Source: Sphingobacteriia bacterium (lineage in GTDB: Bacteria; Bacteroidota; Bacteroidia; Chitinophagales; Chitinophagaceae). From it: a stretch of DNA of 64,000 nt. The position numbers and the translations under genes were made by a program. The stretch covers positions 1 through 64,000 of the forward strand of contig CANGTR010000005.1 in the NCBI GenBank assembly GCA_947456855.1. Reading direction: 5' to 3'. The notes under the pieces are model-generated. The model did not search any database. It had not been told where the DNA came from and saw only the letters and a program-made list of their open reading frames with translations. Positions 21,484 through 31,586 of the stretch are shown in pieces (position 1 is the first letter of the stretch; every line of letters begins with the position of its first letter).

Positions 21484-22575
21484 TTGAGTAAAAAATTTAT
21501 CATAGCAGGAGGTGGAACTGGAGGACATATTTTCCCAGCCATTGCCATTGCAAATGCAATCAAAGACATCATGCCAAATGCGGAGTTTTTGTTTGTAGGT
21601 GCAAAAGGTAAAATGGAAATGGAAAAAGTACCTAAAGCGGGCTATGCAATTGTGGGATTAGATATAGCAGGGTTTAATAGAACTTCCTTGTTGAAAAACA
21701 TCAACCTCCCATTTAAATTGTTGTTGAGTTTTATTCAAGTCTTTAATATTTTTAGAAAGTTTAAACCAGATGCGGTTATTGGAGTAGGTGGCTATTCCTC
21801 TTTTCCGGTATTGCGTTTTGCACAAACCCATGGAATTAAAACCTTTATTCATGAGAGCAATTCTTTTGCAGGTAAATCCAATATACTTCTAGGTAAAAAA
21901 GCCACAAGAATTTTTGTAGCTACAAAAGGGATGGAATCTTTTTTCCCAGAAGAAAAAATATTGATTAGCGGAAATCCAATTCGAAAGTTGATTGCCGAAT
22001 GTGCTATTACAAAGGAAAATGCGAGTGCTTTTTTTGGATTGGATGCCTCCAAAAAAACAATTTTAGTAGTTGGAGGAAGTTTAGGGGCAAAATCCATTAA
22101 TGAAGCATTGTTAAACGGGTTGCTGTTGTTTGAACAACAAGACATTCAACTGATTTGGCAAACGGGAAAGGTAAATGCTGCAAAGTATCATGAAGCAGCA
22201 AAAGGGAAAAGCAATATTTGGATAAATGATTTTATTCAAGAAATGGAATTTGGATATGCGGCAGCTGATCTAGTTATTAGTAGGGCAGGTGCAATGGCAG
22301 TTACAGAACTTTCTGTTGCTGGTAAGCCTGCCGTTTTAGTGCCCTTTCCATTAGCGGCAGAAGACCATCAAACAGCCAATGCTTTACAATTGGTAAATGA
22401 AGAGGCCGCTATGATTGTTAGAGATGCTGAAGCCAATACAGATCTAGTTCAAACAGTTATTGATTTAGTGAAGAACGAAGAAAAATTAAATCGATTAAAG
22501 CATAATATTAAAAAACTGGCAAAACTGGATGCCGATCAAATAATTGCTCAAGAAATTTTGAAAATAGTTGCATGA
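21484..22575 (+). CDS. murG: UDP-GlcNAc:lipid I N-acetylglucosaminyltransferase
   Basis: GGGTGGHIFPAIAIA, VVGGSLGAKSINEAL, AAEDHQTANA. Confidence 0.96.
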   Translation: MSKKFIIAGGGTGGHIFPAIAIANAIKDIMPNAEFLFVGAKGKMEMEKVPKAGYAIVGLDIAGFNRTSLLKNINLPFKLLLSFIQVFNIFRKFKPDAVIGVGGYSSFPVLRFAQTHGIKTFIHESNSFAGKSNILLGKKATRIFVATKGMESFFPEEKILISGNPIRKLIAECAITKENASAFFGLDASKKTILVVGGSLGAKSINEALLNGLLLFEQQDIQLIWQTGKVNAAKYHEAAKGKSNIWINDFIQEMEFGYAAADLVISRAGAMAVTELSVAGKPAVLVPFPLAAEDHQTANALQLVNEEAAMIVRDAEANTDLVQTVIDLVKNEEKLNRLKHNIKKLAKLDADQIIAQEILKIVA

Positions 22576-23933
22576 ATCAAATAACAACCATTAATAAAAT
22601 TTATTTCATTGGCATTGGCGGCATCGGCATGAGCGCACTTGCAAGGTATTTTTTATCGAAAGGTGTTGAAGTGAGTGGATATGATAAAACGGCAACTGTA
22701 CTTACTTCAACTTTAGAAAAAGAAGGTATTCCCATTCATTACATAGAAGATATTTCATTAGCGCCTAAAGAGGTAGATGCAGTTGTTTATACACCAGCAA
22801 TCCCGGCTAGTAATATTGAACTAATATACTATCAAACAAACGGCTTTCCGGTAGTTAAACGCAGCGATATACTTCAATGGATTACGCAACATTCATTTAA
22901 TATTTGTGTTGCAGGTACTCATGGTAAAACTACGGTTACTTCAATGGCAGCTCATATTTTGCGGCATGCCGAATATGGTTGTAATGCTTTTTTAGGTGGG
23001 ATTGCAGCCAATTACAACACCAATTTTTGGAGCCATGAAAGAAATGTAGTTGTAGTGGAAGCGGATGAATATGATAGGAGTTTTTTAAAGTTGTTTCCTG
23101 ATATTGCTGTTATTACTTCTATGGATGCAGATCATTTAGATATTTATGGAACAGCAGAAGAAGTAGAAAATGCATTTATTCAATTTTCGCAAAAATTAAA
23201 ACCAGGCGGTTGCTTAATTACCAAATATGGGTTAAGTAAATCTGCGGAATTAAAAGCGGCCCATCATTTTTCGTATGATTACCAAAATCAATTGGCAGAT
23301 ATTAGTATTAATGATTTAAAAGTACTAGATGGCAGCTATTATTTTAATGTTAAAGGACCTAGCTGGAACTTAGATCATATGGTACTAAATATGGGTGGGC
23401 TACACAATATTGATAATATCCTTGCGGCAATTACTGTTGCAAAACAACTGGGAATTGAAGACCATAAAATAAGGGCTGCTGTTGCTGATTTCAAAGGGGT
23501 AAGAAGAAGATTTGAATATGCTTTGAAGACCAATCAACATGTTTTGATTGATGATTACGCACATCATCCGGAGGAGCTGAATGCATTGATTACAGGTGTT
23601 AGAAGTATTTTTCCCAATGAGCAATTAACCATTGTTTTTCAACCACATTTGTTTAGTAGAACCAAAGACCAAGCCGATGCATTTGCAAAAAGTTTAGATC
23701 AGGCAGATCAAGTATTGCTTTTACCCATTTATCCAGCCAGGGAGTTGCCGATGGAAGGTGTTACCAGTGAGCTGTTAATCGGTAAAATGAATCTTACCAA
23801 TAAACAAGTAATTGATAAGGCCGAATTAATTGAATGGGTAAAAAAGCATCAGCCAACATTGTTGGTGATGGCAGGAGCAGGTGATATTGATACATTGGTA
23901 CAGCCAATAAAAACAGTTTTAGAAAATAATTGA
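22572..23933 (+). CDS. murC: UDP-N-acetylmuramate--L-alanine ligase
   Basis: FIGIGGIGMSALA, AGTHGKTTVTSM, DDYAHHPEEL. Confidence 0.95.
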   Translation: MNQITTINKIYFIGIGGIGMSALARYFLSKGVEVSGYDKTATVLTSTLEKEGIPIHYIEDISLAPKEVDAVVYTPAIPASNIELIYYQTNGFPVVKRSDILQWITQHSFNICVAGTHGKTTVTSMAAHILRHAEYGCNAFLGGIAANYNTNFWSHERNVVVVEADEYDRSFLKLFPDIAVITSMDADHLDIYGTAEEVENAFIQFSQKLKPGGCLITKYGLSKSAELKAAHHFSYDYQNQLADISINDLKVLDGSYYFNVKGPSWNLDHMVLNMGGLHNIDNILAAITVAKQLGIEDHKIRAAVADFKGVRRRFEYALKTNQHVLIDDYAHHPEELNALITGVRSIFPNEQLTIVFQPHLFSRTKDQADAFAKSLDQADQVLLLPIYPARELPMEGVTSELLIGKMNLTNKQVIDKAELIEWVKKHQPTLLVMAGAGDIDTLVQPIKTVLENN

Positions 23934-24928
23934 TGAAAAAACCGATCAACTGGAAAAAAATATGGTGGACTTCATGCTGGATTATCTTCAGTATTGGGTT
24001 GATTGTATTATTTGGTGCTTCTATTCAAAGGAAAAACAATCAAAAATGCAGTGCCATTAAAATTGAAATAACAGGTGCAGAAAAGCATATGTTTATTGAT
24101 GAGAAAGATGTTTTGGATTTGCTGTTGGTGAATGGGCCCATTGAAGGCACAATGATTCATTCTCTTTCACTGAGAAAAATGGAGACTTTGGTAGAACAAG
24201 ATAAATGGGTTAAAAATGCAGAAATGTTTTTTGACAACAATCAAGTACTCCAAATTAATATTGAAGAAAGGCAACCTGTTGCTCGACTGTTTCAAACAGA
24301 TGGGAATTCTTTTTATTTGGATACAGCAGCAGTAATGTTGCCCTTGAGTAATAAATTAAGTGTTCGGGTTCCTGTTTTTACCGGATTTAAAAAAGAATTG
24401 ATTGGTGATACACCATTGATTCGCGAAATGATTGACCTGTCTACATACATTGGAGCAGATTCTTTTTTTAATGCACAAATAGCACAAATAGATATTCGTG
24501 AGGATAAAAGGTTTGAATTAATTCCATTGATTGGCGACCATCGGATTGTTTTTGGTGATGCTTCGGAGTTAACTATTAAATTCAAAAAACTAAAAGCATT
24601 TTACAAAACTGCTTGGCTTCAAAATGGGATGAATACCTATGAAATCCTCGATTTGCAATATAAAAATCAACTGGTAGCGGTAAAAAAAGGGATGGCAAAA
24701 GCAGCAGCAGACTCTGCAGCAGCAATGCGTTTATTAAAAAACGGAGCAATGTTTCCGTCTTTAACGGATTCTGTAGCTCCTAAAAAAATTGACACAACTG
24801 CAGTTAAACTGTTAGGCGCTTCCCCAAAAAAGGCAAACACTGCCACTAAAGTTGCTAATAGTTCTGTAAAGTTGAGTAGTAAAAAAAGTAAAAAAGACAA
24901 GAAAAAAAGCAAAGACAAAAAACAATAA
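23930..24928 (+). CDS. ftsQ: Cell division protein FtsQ with Lys/Ser-rich C-terminal tail
   Basis: Position between murC and ftsA; N-terminal TM plus POTRA/FtsQ-like domain. Confidence 0.85.
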   Translation: MMKKPINWKKIWWTSCWIIFSIGLIVLFGASIQRKNNQKCSAIKIEITGAEKHMFIDEKDVLDLLLVNGPIEGTMIHSLSLRKMETLVEQDKWVKNAEMFFDNNQVLQINIEERQPVARLFQTDGNSFYLDTAAVMLPLSNKLSVRVPVFTGFKKELIGDTPLIREMIDLSTYIGADSFFNAQIAQIDIREDKRFELIPLIGDHRIVFGDASELTIKFKKLKAFYKTAWLQNGMNTYEILDLQYKNQLVAVKKGMAKAAADSAAAMRLLKNGAMFPSLTDSVAPKKIDTTAVKLLGASPKKANTATKVANSSVKLSSKKSKKDKKKSKDKKQ

Positions 24929-24968
24929 TACCATTCAAAAACCGTTAAGAACTTAAATACATACCCTT

Positions 24969-26339
24969 ATGAATCACAATGAAGCACCTATCATTGTTGG
25001 TCTGGACATCGGAACCACAAAAATTGCAGCAATTGCCGGTCGGAAAAACGAATTTGGCAAATTAGAAATCTTGGGCTTTGGCCGTGCCAATAGCAATGGA
25101 GTTCAACATGGCCAAGTGTTGAACATAGACCAAACCATTAAAGCCATTCAAGCTGCGTTAGAAAATTGCGCGCAAAGCAACCCAGACTTAGAAATTTCTG
25201 AAGTATACGTAGGAATAGCTGGCCATCACATTAAAAGCTTACAAACCCGAGGTGATATTGTGCGTCAAGACCCTGATATTGAAATCCAAAGTTGGGAGAT
25301 TGATCAATTATTGAATAATCAGCGTAAAACTTTTATACCTGCAGGCGATCAAATTATTGATGTGATATCGCAAGATTTTCATGTTGATAGTATTCAAAAC
25401 ATCAAGGATCCGGTAGGATACAATGGTGTAAAAGTGGGAGCCAATTTTCACATCATTACCGGAGATAGAAATGCAATACGCAATATACATAGAGCAGTAG
25501 ATAGAAGCGGACTAAAAACCAAAGACTTGGTATTACAACCATTGGCTTCTGCAAGTGCTGTGATGAGCGATATTGATATGGAAGCTGGGGTAGCTATTTT
25601 AGATATTGGTGGTGGAACCAGCGATTTAGCCGTTTTCTATGAAGGTATTTTAAAACATACTGCTGTTATACCTTTTGGTGGTGAAAATATTACCAATGAT
25701 ATCCGAATGGGATTGGGCGTGTTAAAAAGCCAAGCAGAAGCGATGAAAGTACAGTTTGGTAGTGCATTGGCCGATGAAGCAAAAGCAAATGCCTATATCA
25801 CCATCCCTGGTTTAAAAGGTATGCCAGCAAAAGAAATCAGTGTTAAAAATTTAGCTGCAATCATACAAGCTAGAATGGGTGAAATTTTGGATTTTGTAAC
25901 CTATCATTTAAAGCAAGTTGGTTTAGATCATCGTGCATTGAATGGAGGAATCATTTTAACTGGTGGTGGATCTCAGTTAAAGCACTTAATTCAATTAACT
26001 GAATATACAACAGGTTTAAATGCAAGAATCGGATTACCAAACGAACACCTTGCTGCCAATCATATTGATGAATTGAAGAAACCAATGTATGCAACATGTA
26101 TTGGTTTGATTTTAAAAGGATACAACGACTACGATCATAAGTACAAAGAATTCAATGAGAAATTTGTGAAAGTGTCTGTACCAGCTGGTTTAACCAAGCA
26201 AGTTGAAACGCAAAACGAAGAACCCATATTGCCTGTTTCTACGGTTGATGTAACCATCAGAAAAGAGCGTTTCTGGGATAAGTTTAAAAACAATTTAATT
26301 GATTTATTTAAAGAAGAAGAAGACCAAGTAATTGGTTAA
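24969..26339 (+). CDS. ftsA: Cell division protein FtsA
   Basis: IVGLDIGTTKIAAIAG, LDIGGGTSDLAVF, LTGGGSQLKH. Confidence 0.96.
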   Translation: MNHNEAPIIVGLDIGTTKIAAIAGRKNEFGKLEILGFGRANSNGVQHGQVLNIDQTIKAIQAALENCAQSNPDLEISEVYVGIAGHHIKSLQTRGDIVRQDPDIEIQSWEIDQLLNNQRKTFIPAGDQIIDVISQDFHVDSIQNIKDPVGYNGVKVGANFHIITGDRNAIRNIHRAVDRSGLKTKDLVLQPLASASAVMSDIDMEAGVAILDIGGGTSDLAVFYEGILKHTAVIPFGGENITNDIRMGLGVLKSQAEAMKVQFGSALADEAKANAYITIPGLKGMPAKEISVKNLAAIIQARMGEILDFVTYHLKQVGLDHRALNGGIILTGGGSQLKHLIQLTEYTTGLNARIGLPNEHLAANHIDELKKPMYATCIGLILKGYNDYDHKYKEFNEKFVKVSVPAGLTKQVETQNEEPILPVSTVDVTIRKERFWDKFKNNLIDLFKEEEDQVIG

Positions 26340-26415
26340 AAATTACAAGTTATCCGTTAATAAAATAAATATTAGTACCCATCCGTTTCTAATATACTAA
26401 CCCTAAAACAACTCT

Positions 26416-28368
26416 ATGATTCATTTTGATCTTCCCAAGCAAAAATCATCCATTATTAAGGTATTGGGTGTTGGAGGCGGAGGGAGCAATGCTGTAAACT
26501 TCATGTTTGCTCAGGATATTGAAGGCGTTGATTTCATCATTTGCAATACCGACGCTAAAGCAATAGAACAAAGTAAAATTCCCAATAAAATTCAACTAGG
26601 GCCCCATCTTACCCAAGGGCTAGGTGCAGGCGCTAATCCAGAAGTTGGAAAGAAAGCAACTGAAGAATCTTTAGAAGAAATCAAAAGAATTTTGGAAGTA
26701 AATACCAAAATGGCTTTCATTACTGTTGGTATGGGTGGAGGAACAGGAACCGGTGGAGCACCTATTATTGCACAAATCTGTAAAGAATTGGGAATTCTTA
26801 CAGTAGGTATCGTAACCACACCTTTTGGTTTTGAAGGGCCAAGAAGATTAAAGCAAGCCGAAGAAGGAATTGCAGCATTAAAACCTTATGTAGATACCTT
26901 ATTGGTTATCAGTAATGATAAACTCAGAATGCAATATGGTAATTTGAAAATGAAAGAAGCATTTTCGAAAGCAGATAATGTATTAGCAACTGCTGCAAAA
27001 TGTATTACCGATGTCATTAATAGTCGTGGACATATCATTGTAGACTTTGCTGATGTATGCACTGTAATGAAAAATGGAGGTGTTGCCATTTTAGGAAAAG
27101 CAGAAGTTGAAGGAGAGAATAGAGCACAAATGGCAATAGAAGAAGCATTGAATTCTCCTTTGTTAAATGATAGTGATATTAAAGGTGCAAAATGGATCTT
27201 GATTAATATCAATAGTGCAGAAGGTGAACATGAATGCACTATGGATGAATTGGAGATTATCAATAACCATTTACGCATGCAAGCCGGAGAAGATACGGAT
27301 GTGATTGTGGGTATGGGGTACGACCCAACATTGGATAAAAAAATTGGCATCACTTTAATTGCTACTGGTTTTGAACACAAAGATCCTTTTGCAAAACCAC
27401 AAGCCATCAAAGCATCTCAAGTTAAGCCAGAAAAAGAAGTGGTTACTTTAGATATGAATGTATTGGAGCAAATACCGGCTACAGTAAATATAGCGCCAGT
27501 TCAACCTGTTGCTCCAGTTCATCCGTTGGAAGAAGTTAGCGCTCCTCTTCAGTCGGATGTTCATGTGTTTGATCCAATGGAGGAATTAACACCAACCATG
27601 CAAGCGCCTATGATGGAACTTGCTTCAATGGAAGAAATCAGTCATCATCAAATTGAAGAAAGGGAATCATTGGTTTTACAATTTGAATTAAGTACTGAAA
27701 TTACTGAACCAGTTGTTGCACCAACTATTGAAGAAACAATTAATCAAGTTGACCATCAAATTGTAGCCGAAATAGTTGAAGCCCACTTAGATTTTCAAAT
27801 AAATGATCAACCTTCGTTGGCAGTTCCAACAGGATTAATGAGCAAACCATCCAATATTTATGCAGATGAAGCTCCTGTTGAACCTGTTGCAGTAACTGTT
27901 ATTGCGCCTGCTCAATTCATTGCTCCTGTTACGGCGCCAACTGCTGTTACGGTGGCAACTCCTGTCATGGCGCCAACTCCTGTTGAAATGCCAATTGTTG
28001 AAGAAAATCTATTCGACATGCAACTGGTTGAAAAATCAGCAGAAATGATGCAGCAAGCACAGTCAGTTCCAGAGCAATCAGCATATACTGATGATGGATT
28101 CATGGATGATATAGAAGAACAAAAAAGAAGGGCAGCAGAAAGAATTCAAAAATTGAGGAATCTTTCATTCAATATGAATAATTCAACAGATACAAGCGGA
28201 GAATTTGATGCTGTTCCGGCTTATATCAGAAGAAATATGGAATTATTTGGCAACACCCTTACTTCTGTAGAGAATTTTTATAGCAAGTATACTGTTGGCA
28301 AAGATGAAAATGACCAAACGCAAATATCTTCTATCAATAAATTTTTTGATGGTAAGAAACCAGACTAA
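26416..28368 (+). CDS. ftsZ: Cell division protein FtsZ (650 aa, long C-terminal linker)
   Basis: GVGGGGSNAVNFM, GMGGGTGTGGAPIIA tubulin signature; C-terminal VPAYIRR. Confidence 0.97.
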   Translation: MIHFDLPKQKSSIIKVLGVGGGGSNAVNFMFAQDIEGVDFIICNTDAKAIEQSKIPNKIQLGPHLTQGLGAGANPEVGKKATEESLEEIKRILEVNTKMAFITVGMGGGTGTGGAPIIAQICKELGILTVGIVTTPFGFEGPRRLKQAEEGIAALKPYVDTLLVISNDKLRMQYGNLKMKEAFSKADNVLATAAKCITDVINSRGHIIVDFADVCTVMKNGGVAILGKAEVEGENRAQMAIEEALNSPLLNDSDIKGAKWILININSAEGEHECTMDELEIINNHLRMQAGEDTDVIVGMGYDPTLDKKIGITLIATGFEHKDPFAKPQAIKASQVKPEKEVVTLDMNVLEQIPATVNIAPVQPVAPVHPLEEVSAPLQSDVHVFDPMEELTPTMQAPMMELASMEEISHHQIEERESLVLQFELSTEITEPVVAPTIEETINQVDHQIVAEIVEAHLDFQINDQPSLAVPTGLMSKPSNIYADEAPVEPVAVTVIAPAQFIAPVTAPTAVTVATPVMAPTPVEMPIVEENLFDMQLVEKSAEMMQQAQSVPEQSAYTDDGFMDDIEEQKRRAAERIQKLRNLSFNMNNSTDTSGEFDAVPAYIRRNMELFGNTLTSVENFYSKYTVGKDENDQTQISSINKFFDGKKPD

Positions 28369-28409
28369 CCCAGAGTCTCTATAGATCTGTTTTAATTGTG
28401 ATTTAAATG

Positions 28410-28442
28410 AAAACCTTTCCGGTATGCTGGGAAGGTTTTTTT
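28410..28442 (+). terminator. Rho-independent terminator after ftsZ
   Basis: AAACCTTTCC / GGGAAGGTTT stem followed by T-run. Confidence 0.8.
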
Positions 28443-28486
28443 ATTCAACTTTTTATGTTCTACCTTGTTATTATAAAAAACACAAA

Positions 28487-29461
28487 ATGCCCACAGTATT
28501 AATCACAGGAGGTACAGGAACCGTAGGCAAAAGGCTTACCCAATTACTAATTGAAAAGGGCTATGATGTAAATATTCTTTCAAGATCTCATTCAAAACCA
28601 ATCCATGGAATTAATAAGGATAGGGAGGATACTATTGCTTTAGAAAACAATGCTCATGGAAAGCTTGCTTATTATAAATGGGATTTAGCCAATCAATACA
28701 TAGACCCTGCTGCAATTGGTTCTGCTGATTTTATTGTTCATTTGGCAGGAGCGGGGGTAGCCGACAAGCGCTGGACTGAAGCGAGAAAAAAAGAAATTGC
28801 CAATAGCAGAACCCAAAGCAGTGCATTAATTGTATCGGCATTAAAAGAAAATCCAAATCATGTAAAAGCAGTTATAAGTGCATCTGCTATTGGTTGGTAT
28901 GGACCGGATGGTTCCAATACAACAGCAAAGAAATTTGTTGAAACTGATTTGCATTGCCATGATTTTCTTGGCGAAACTTGCCGAGTTTGGGAAGCAAGTA
29001 TTGAGCCTGTTACTCAGTTAAATAAAAGACTGGTGATTTTAAGAACTGGCATTGTTTTAAGCAATGAAGGAGGTGCTTTGGTTGAATTTAAGAAACCTCT
29101 TTTGTTTAAAACAGCTGCTATTCTTGGAAACGGCAAGCAAATCATTAGCTGGATTCATATAGATGATTTGTGTAATCAATATATATATGCAATAGAAAAT
29201 CAAGCCATGAATGGGGTTTATAATGCTGTTGCCCCCATTCCGGTAACTAATGCAATTCTAACCAAAGCATTGGCAAGAAAAGTTTGCGGTTCATTTTTTA
29301 TCACAATAAACATTCCAGCCTTCATGCTAAAAATATTACTTGGTGAAATGAGCATTGAAATTTTAAAAAGCACAACAGTGTCTTCTAATAAAATCGAAAC
29401 TGCCGGTTTCCATTTCAAGTTCCCTGATATCAATAAAGCAGTTGATGAACTAGTTGGTTAA
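28487..29461 (+). CDS. TIGR01777 family SDR / NAD-dependent epimerase
   Basis: VLITGGTGTVGKRLTQLL, SASAIGWYG; ORF-track start 28424 lies in the ftsZ terminator, ATG at 28487 preferred. Confidence 0.85.
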   Translation: MPTVLITGGTGTVGKRLTQLLIEKGYDVNILSRSHSKPIHGINKDREDTIALENNAHGKLAYYKWDLANQYIDPAAIGSADFIVHLAGAGVADKRWTEARKKEIANSRTQSSALIVSALKENPNHVKAVISASAIGWYGPDGSNTTAKKFVETDLHCHDFLGETCRVWEASIEPVTQLNKRLVILRTGIVLSNEGGALVEFKKPLLFKTAAILGNGKQIISWIHIDDLCNQYIYAIENQAMNGVYNAVAPIPVTNAILTKALARKVCGSFFITINIPAFMLKILLGEMSIEILKSTTVSSNKIETAGFHFKFPDINKAVDELVG

Positions 29462-29465
29462 AAAA

Positions 29466-30293
29466 TTATACAATATCTCTTTTATTGTTAACCCTATAAC
29501 ATATCATCCAAATAATTGCAGTAAAAGCAATGGTTAATAGTACTTGTTGAGGCACTAAACTCAGTTGCAATTCATAATCGGCTTTGGCTGCTGCTCCAAA
29601 GGTTCTTTGTAAGGCCGGTTTGACAATTAGGTTGTTCGACATGCGAATGGGTAAGAATCTATCGATAGGAATTTTTTTCCATTTTAATAACCCTACTGCA
29701 ATGTTTTCTAAAATGACATAATAAAATAGAAATATGCCTAAAGCGATAAACGCTTTCTTTACTAGATATCCCAATATAAAAGCAATAGACAGTTGTGCAA
29801 AAGTTTGCAAGAAAAATAAGGGAATATACTCCAATTGCTCTGCCCATCTTCCCCAACTAATACTGTCTGCATAAATTCCGAAACCTATAGCAACAACTAT
29901 ATATACAAGCGTTACTATAGAGGAAATAATGCTTACATCCACAAGCTTGCTATTGATAAATTGGGTTCGACTCCAACCATCAATAATATTTTGCCGATGT
30001 GTTCTATAATTGTATTCATTGGTAACCAACATAATTACTAGAATTGCAGGAAGCAAAACAAAAAAGGACGACAAATAGGCCACTGAATGCCAGGTTTCAG
30101 GAAATGCAAATGGATTGCCCAAAACCATTTTAGCCACCTGATTTACCATGTCTTTGCCACTGATCACTTCCATATAGCCATAATACACCATGCTATTAAT
30201 TCCTGGATAAGTAAGCATTACGATAATCAACATTCCCCAAAAAGCAGGATATTTTTTTATTTTAAGCCATTCTATATTAATCAAGTTTTTCAT
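29466..30293 (-). CDS. ABC-2 type transporter permease
   Basis: Six-TM ABC-2 protein; adjacent to its ATPase. Confidence 0.8.
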   Translation of the reverse strand: MKNLINIEWLKIKKYPAFWGMLIIVMLTYPGINSMVYYGYMEVISGKDMVNQVAKMVLGNPFAFPETWHSVAYLSSFFVLLPAILVIMLVTNEYNYRTHRQNIIDGWSRTQFINSKLVDVSIISSIVTLVYIVVAIGFGIYADSISWGRWAEQLEYIPLFFLQTFAQLSIAFILGYLVKKAFIALGIFLFYYVILENIAVGLLKWKKIPIDRFLPIRMSNNLIVKPALQRTFGAAAKADYELQLSLVPQQVLLTIAFTAIIWMICYRVNNKRDIV

Positions 30294-30354
30294 GTATTTG
30301 TGTTTATTTTTTTTGGCCCATCCGAATGAACCCCAAAAATCGTTACTATAATTT

Positions 30355-31251
30355 TTAATCGTTGGTTAGTTCAAAAAATTTGGACTCCAAACTTTTTTTC
30401 TTGCTAAGTAACAATTGTAATGTGATGCCGTTATTAAAACAATGGCTGTTAATCATTTCCAAATTGGATCTGCCAATAGGATAATGTATTTGTATTCGAT
30501 CATTTTCTTCTTTAATGGAGGTAAAACCTCCCATATTAGCAATACACTTTTTTAATTGCTCCATATTGGCTGCAGCAACTTCTACAATATCCTCATTAGA
30601 TAATACTTCGTCTACAGGGCCTGAAGTTAGTAGCGTACCCTTTTTTAAAATGGCTACATGGGTACAAATTTTTTCAACTTCATCTAATAAATGGCTGGCA
30701 ATGATAATTGTGATTCCTTTCTGGGCCAAAGACTTTATAAGCTCCCTGATTTCTGCAATACCTACTGGATCCAAGCCATTTGTGGGCTCATCCAATAACA
30801 GTACTTCTGGATTTCCCATCAAAGCAGCTCCAATAGCTAGTCTTTGTTTCATGCCCAAACTATATGCACTGAATTTACTGTTTTTTCTTTCGGTTAATTT
30901 TACAATTTCTAATACTTCATCAATAGCTGCATCGTTGCCTCTTCCGCTAATGGCTTGTGTTACTTTTAAATTATCAACTGCTGATAAATAATGATAAAAG
31001 TTTGGGGTTTCTAAAAGAGAACCAATTCTTTTTCTTTCTTCATGCGAATTGGGTAATCCAAACCAACTGTACGATCCCGTATCTGCTTTTAAAATGTCTA
31101 AAACAATACTCATCATGGTTGTTTTACCACTTCCATTTGGTCCAAGAATTCCAAATACACTTCCTTTTGGGATCGTTAATGTTAAGTTTTTGAGGGCCTT
31201 GATTTTTTTGTAAGATTTGCTTACTCCTTCAATTGATAAAATGGTTTCCAT
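30355..31251 (-). CDS. ABC transporter ATP-binding protein
   Basis: GILGPNGSGKTTMMS, YSLGMKQRLAIGAAL, LLLDEPTNGLDP. Confidence 0.93.
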   Translation of the reverse strand: METILSIEGVSKSYKKIKALKNLTLTIPKGSVFGILGPNGSGKTTMMSIVLDILKADTGSYSWFGLPNSHEERKRIGSLLETPNFYHYLSAVDNLKVTQAISGRGNDAAIDEVLEIVKLTERKNSKFSAYSLGMKQRLAIGAALMGNPEVLLLDEPTNGLDPVGIAEIRELIKSLAQKGITIIIASHLLDEVEKICTHVAILKKGTLLTSGPVDEVLSNEDIVEVAAANMEQLKKCIANMGGFTSIKEENDRIQIHYPIGRSNLEMINSHCFNNGITLQLLLSKKKSLESKFFELTND

Positions 31252-31271
31252 ATTGTATTTTTTACATCCGA

Positions 31272-31508
31272 TTAATTTTTTAGCAACCTATCAACTAATC
31301 GGATATGATTGTTTCTTTTATAAACAGTAAACTGCTCATTATAACCACAATGGATTATTGATAAACCAACTTGTTGCAACATAATTAGATCAACTCTAAG
31401 GTAAGCATAGCTGGATTTTTTATCAGTAAATTTGATTACCCCCATTTCTGAGCATATGAGCGGTAATTTTAACCTTTCAGCTTCTTTACTGATTGCCTTT
31501 ATAAAATT
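31272..31508 (-). pseudogene. Decayed reading frame; possible C-terminal remnant of a glycoside hydrolase family 5-like protein
   Basis: Stop-to-stop frame reads NFIKAISKEAERLKLPLICSEMGVIKFTDKKSSYAYLRVDLIMLQQVGLSIIHCGYNEQFTVYKRNNHIRLVDRLLKN*; preceded by an in-frame stop; not in the ORF track. Confidence 0.4.
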
Positions 31509-31586
31509 TTATCGAATAATCAATTAGCTGTTGCATATTTGTATACCTGATCGTCTAAACAATTTTTTAAATCAACTTAAGCGGAT

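Noticed and set aside
26886-27410. 174-aa minus-strand ORF
   Set aside because: Antisense to the conserved GTPase domain of ftsZ; no recognisable protein features
30515-30991. 158-aa plus-strand ORF
   Set aside because: Antisense shadow of the ABC transporter ATPase gene
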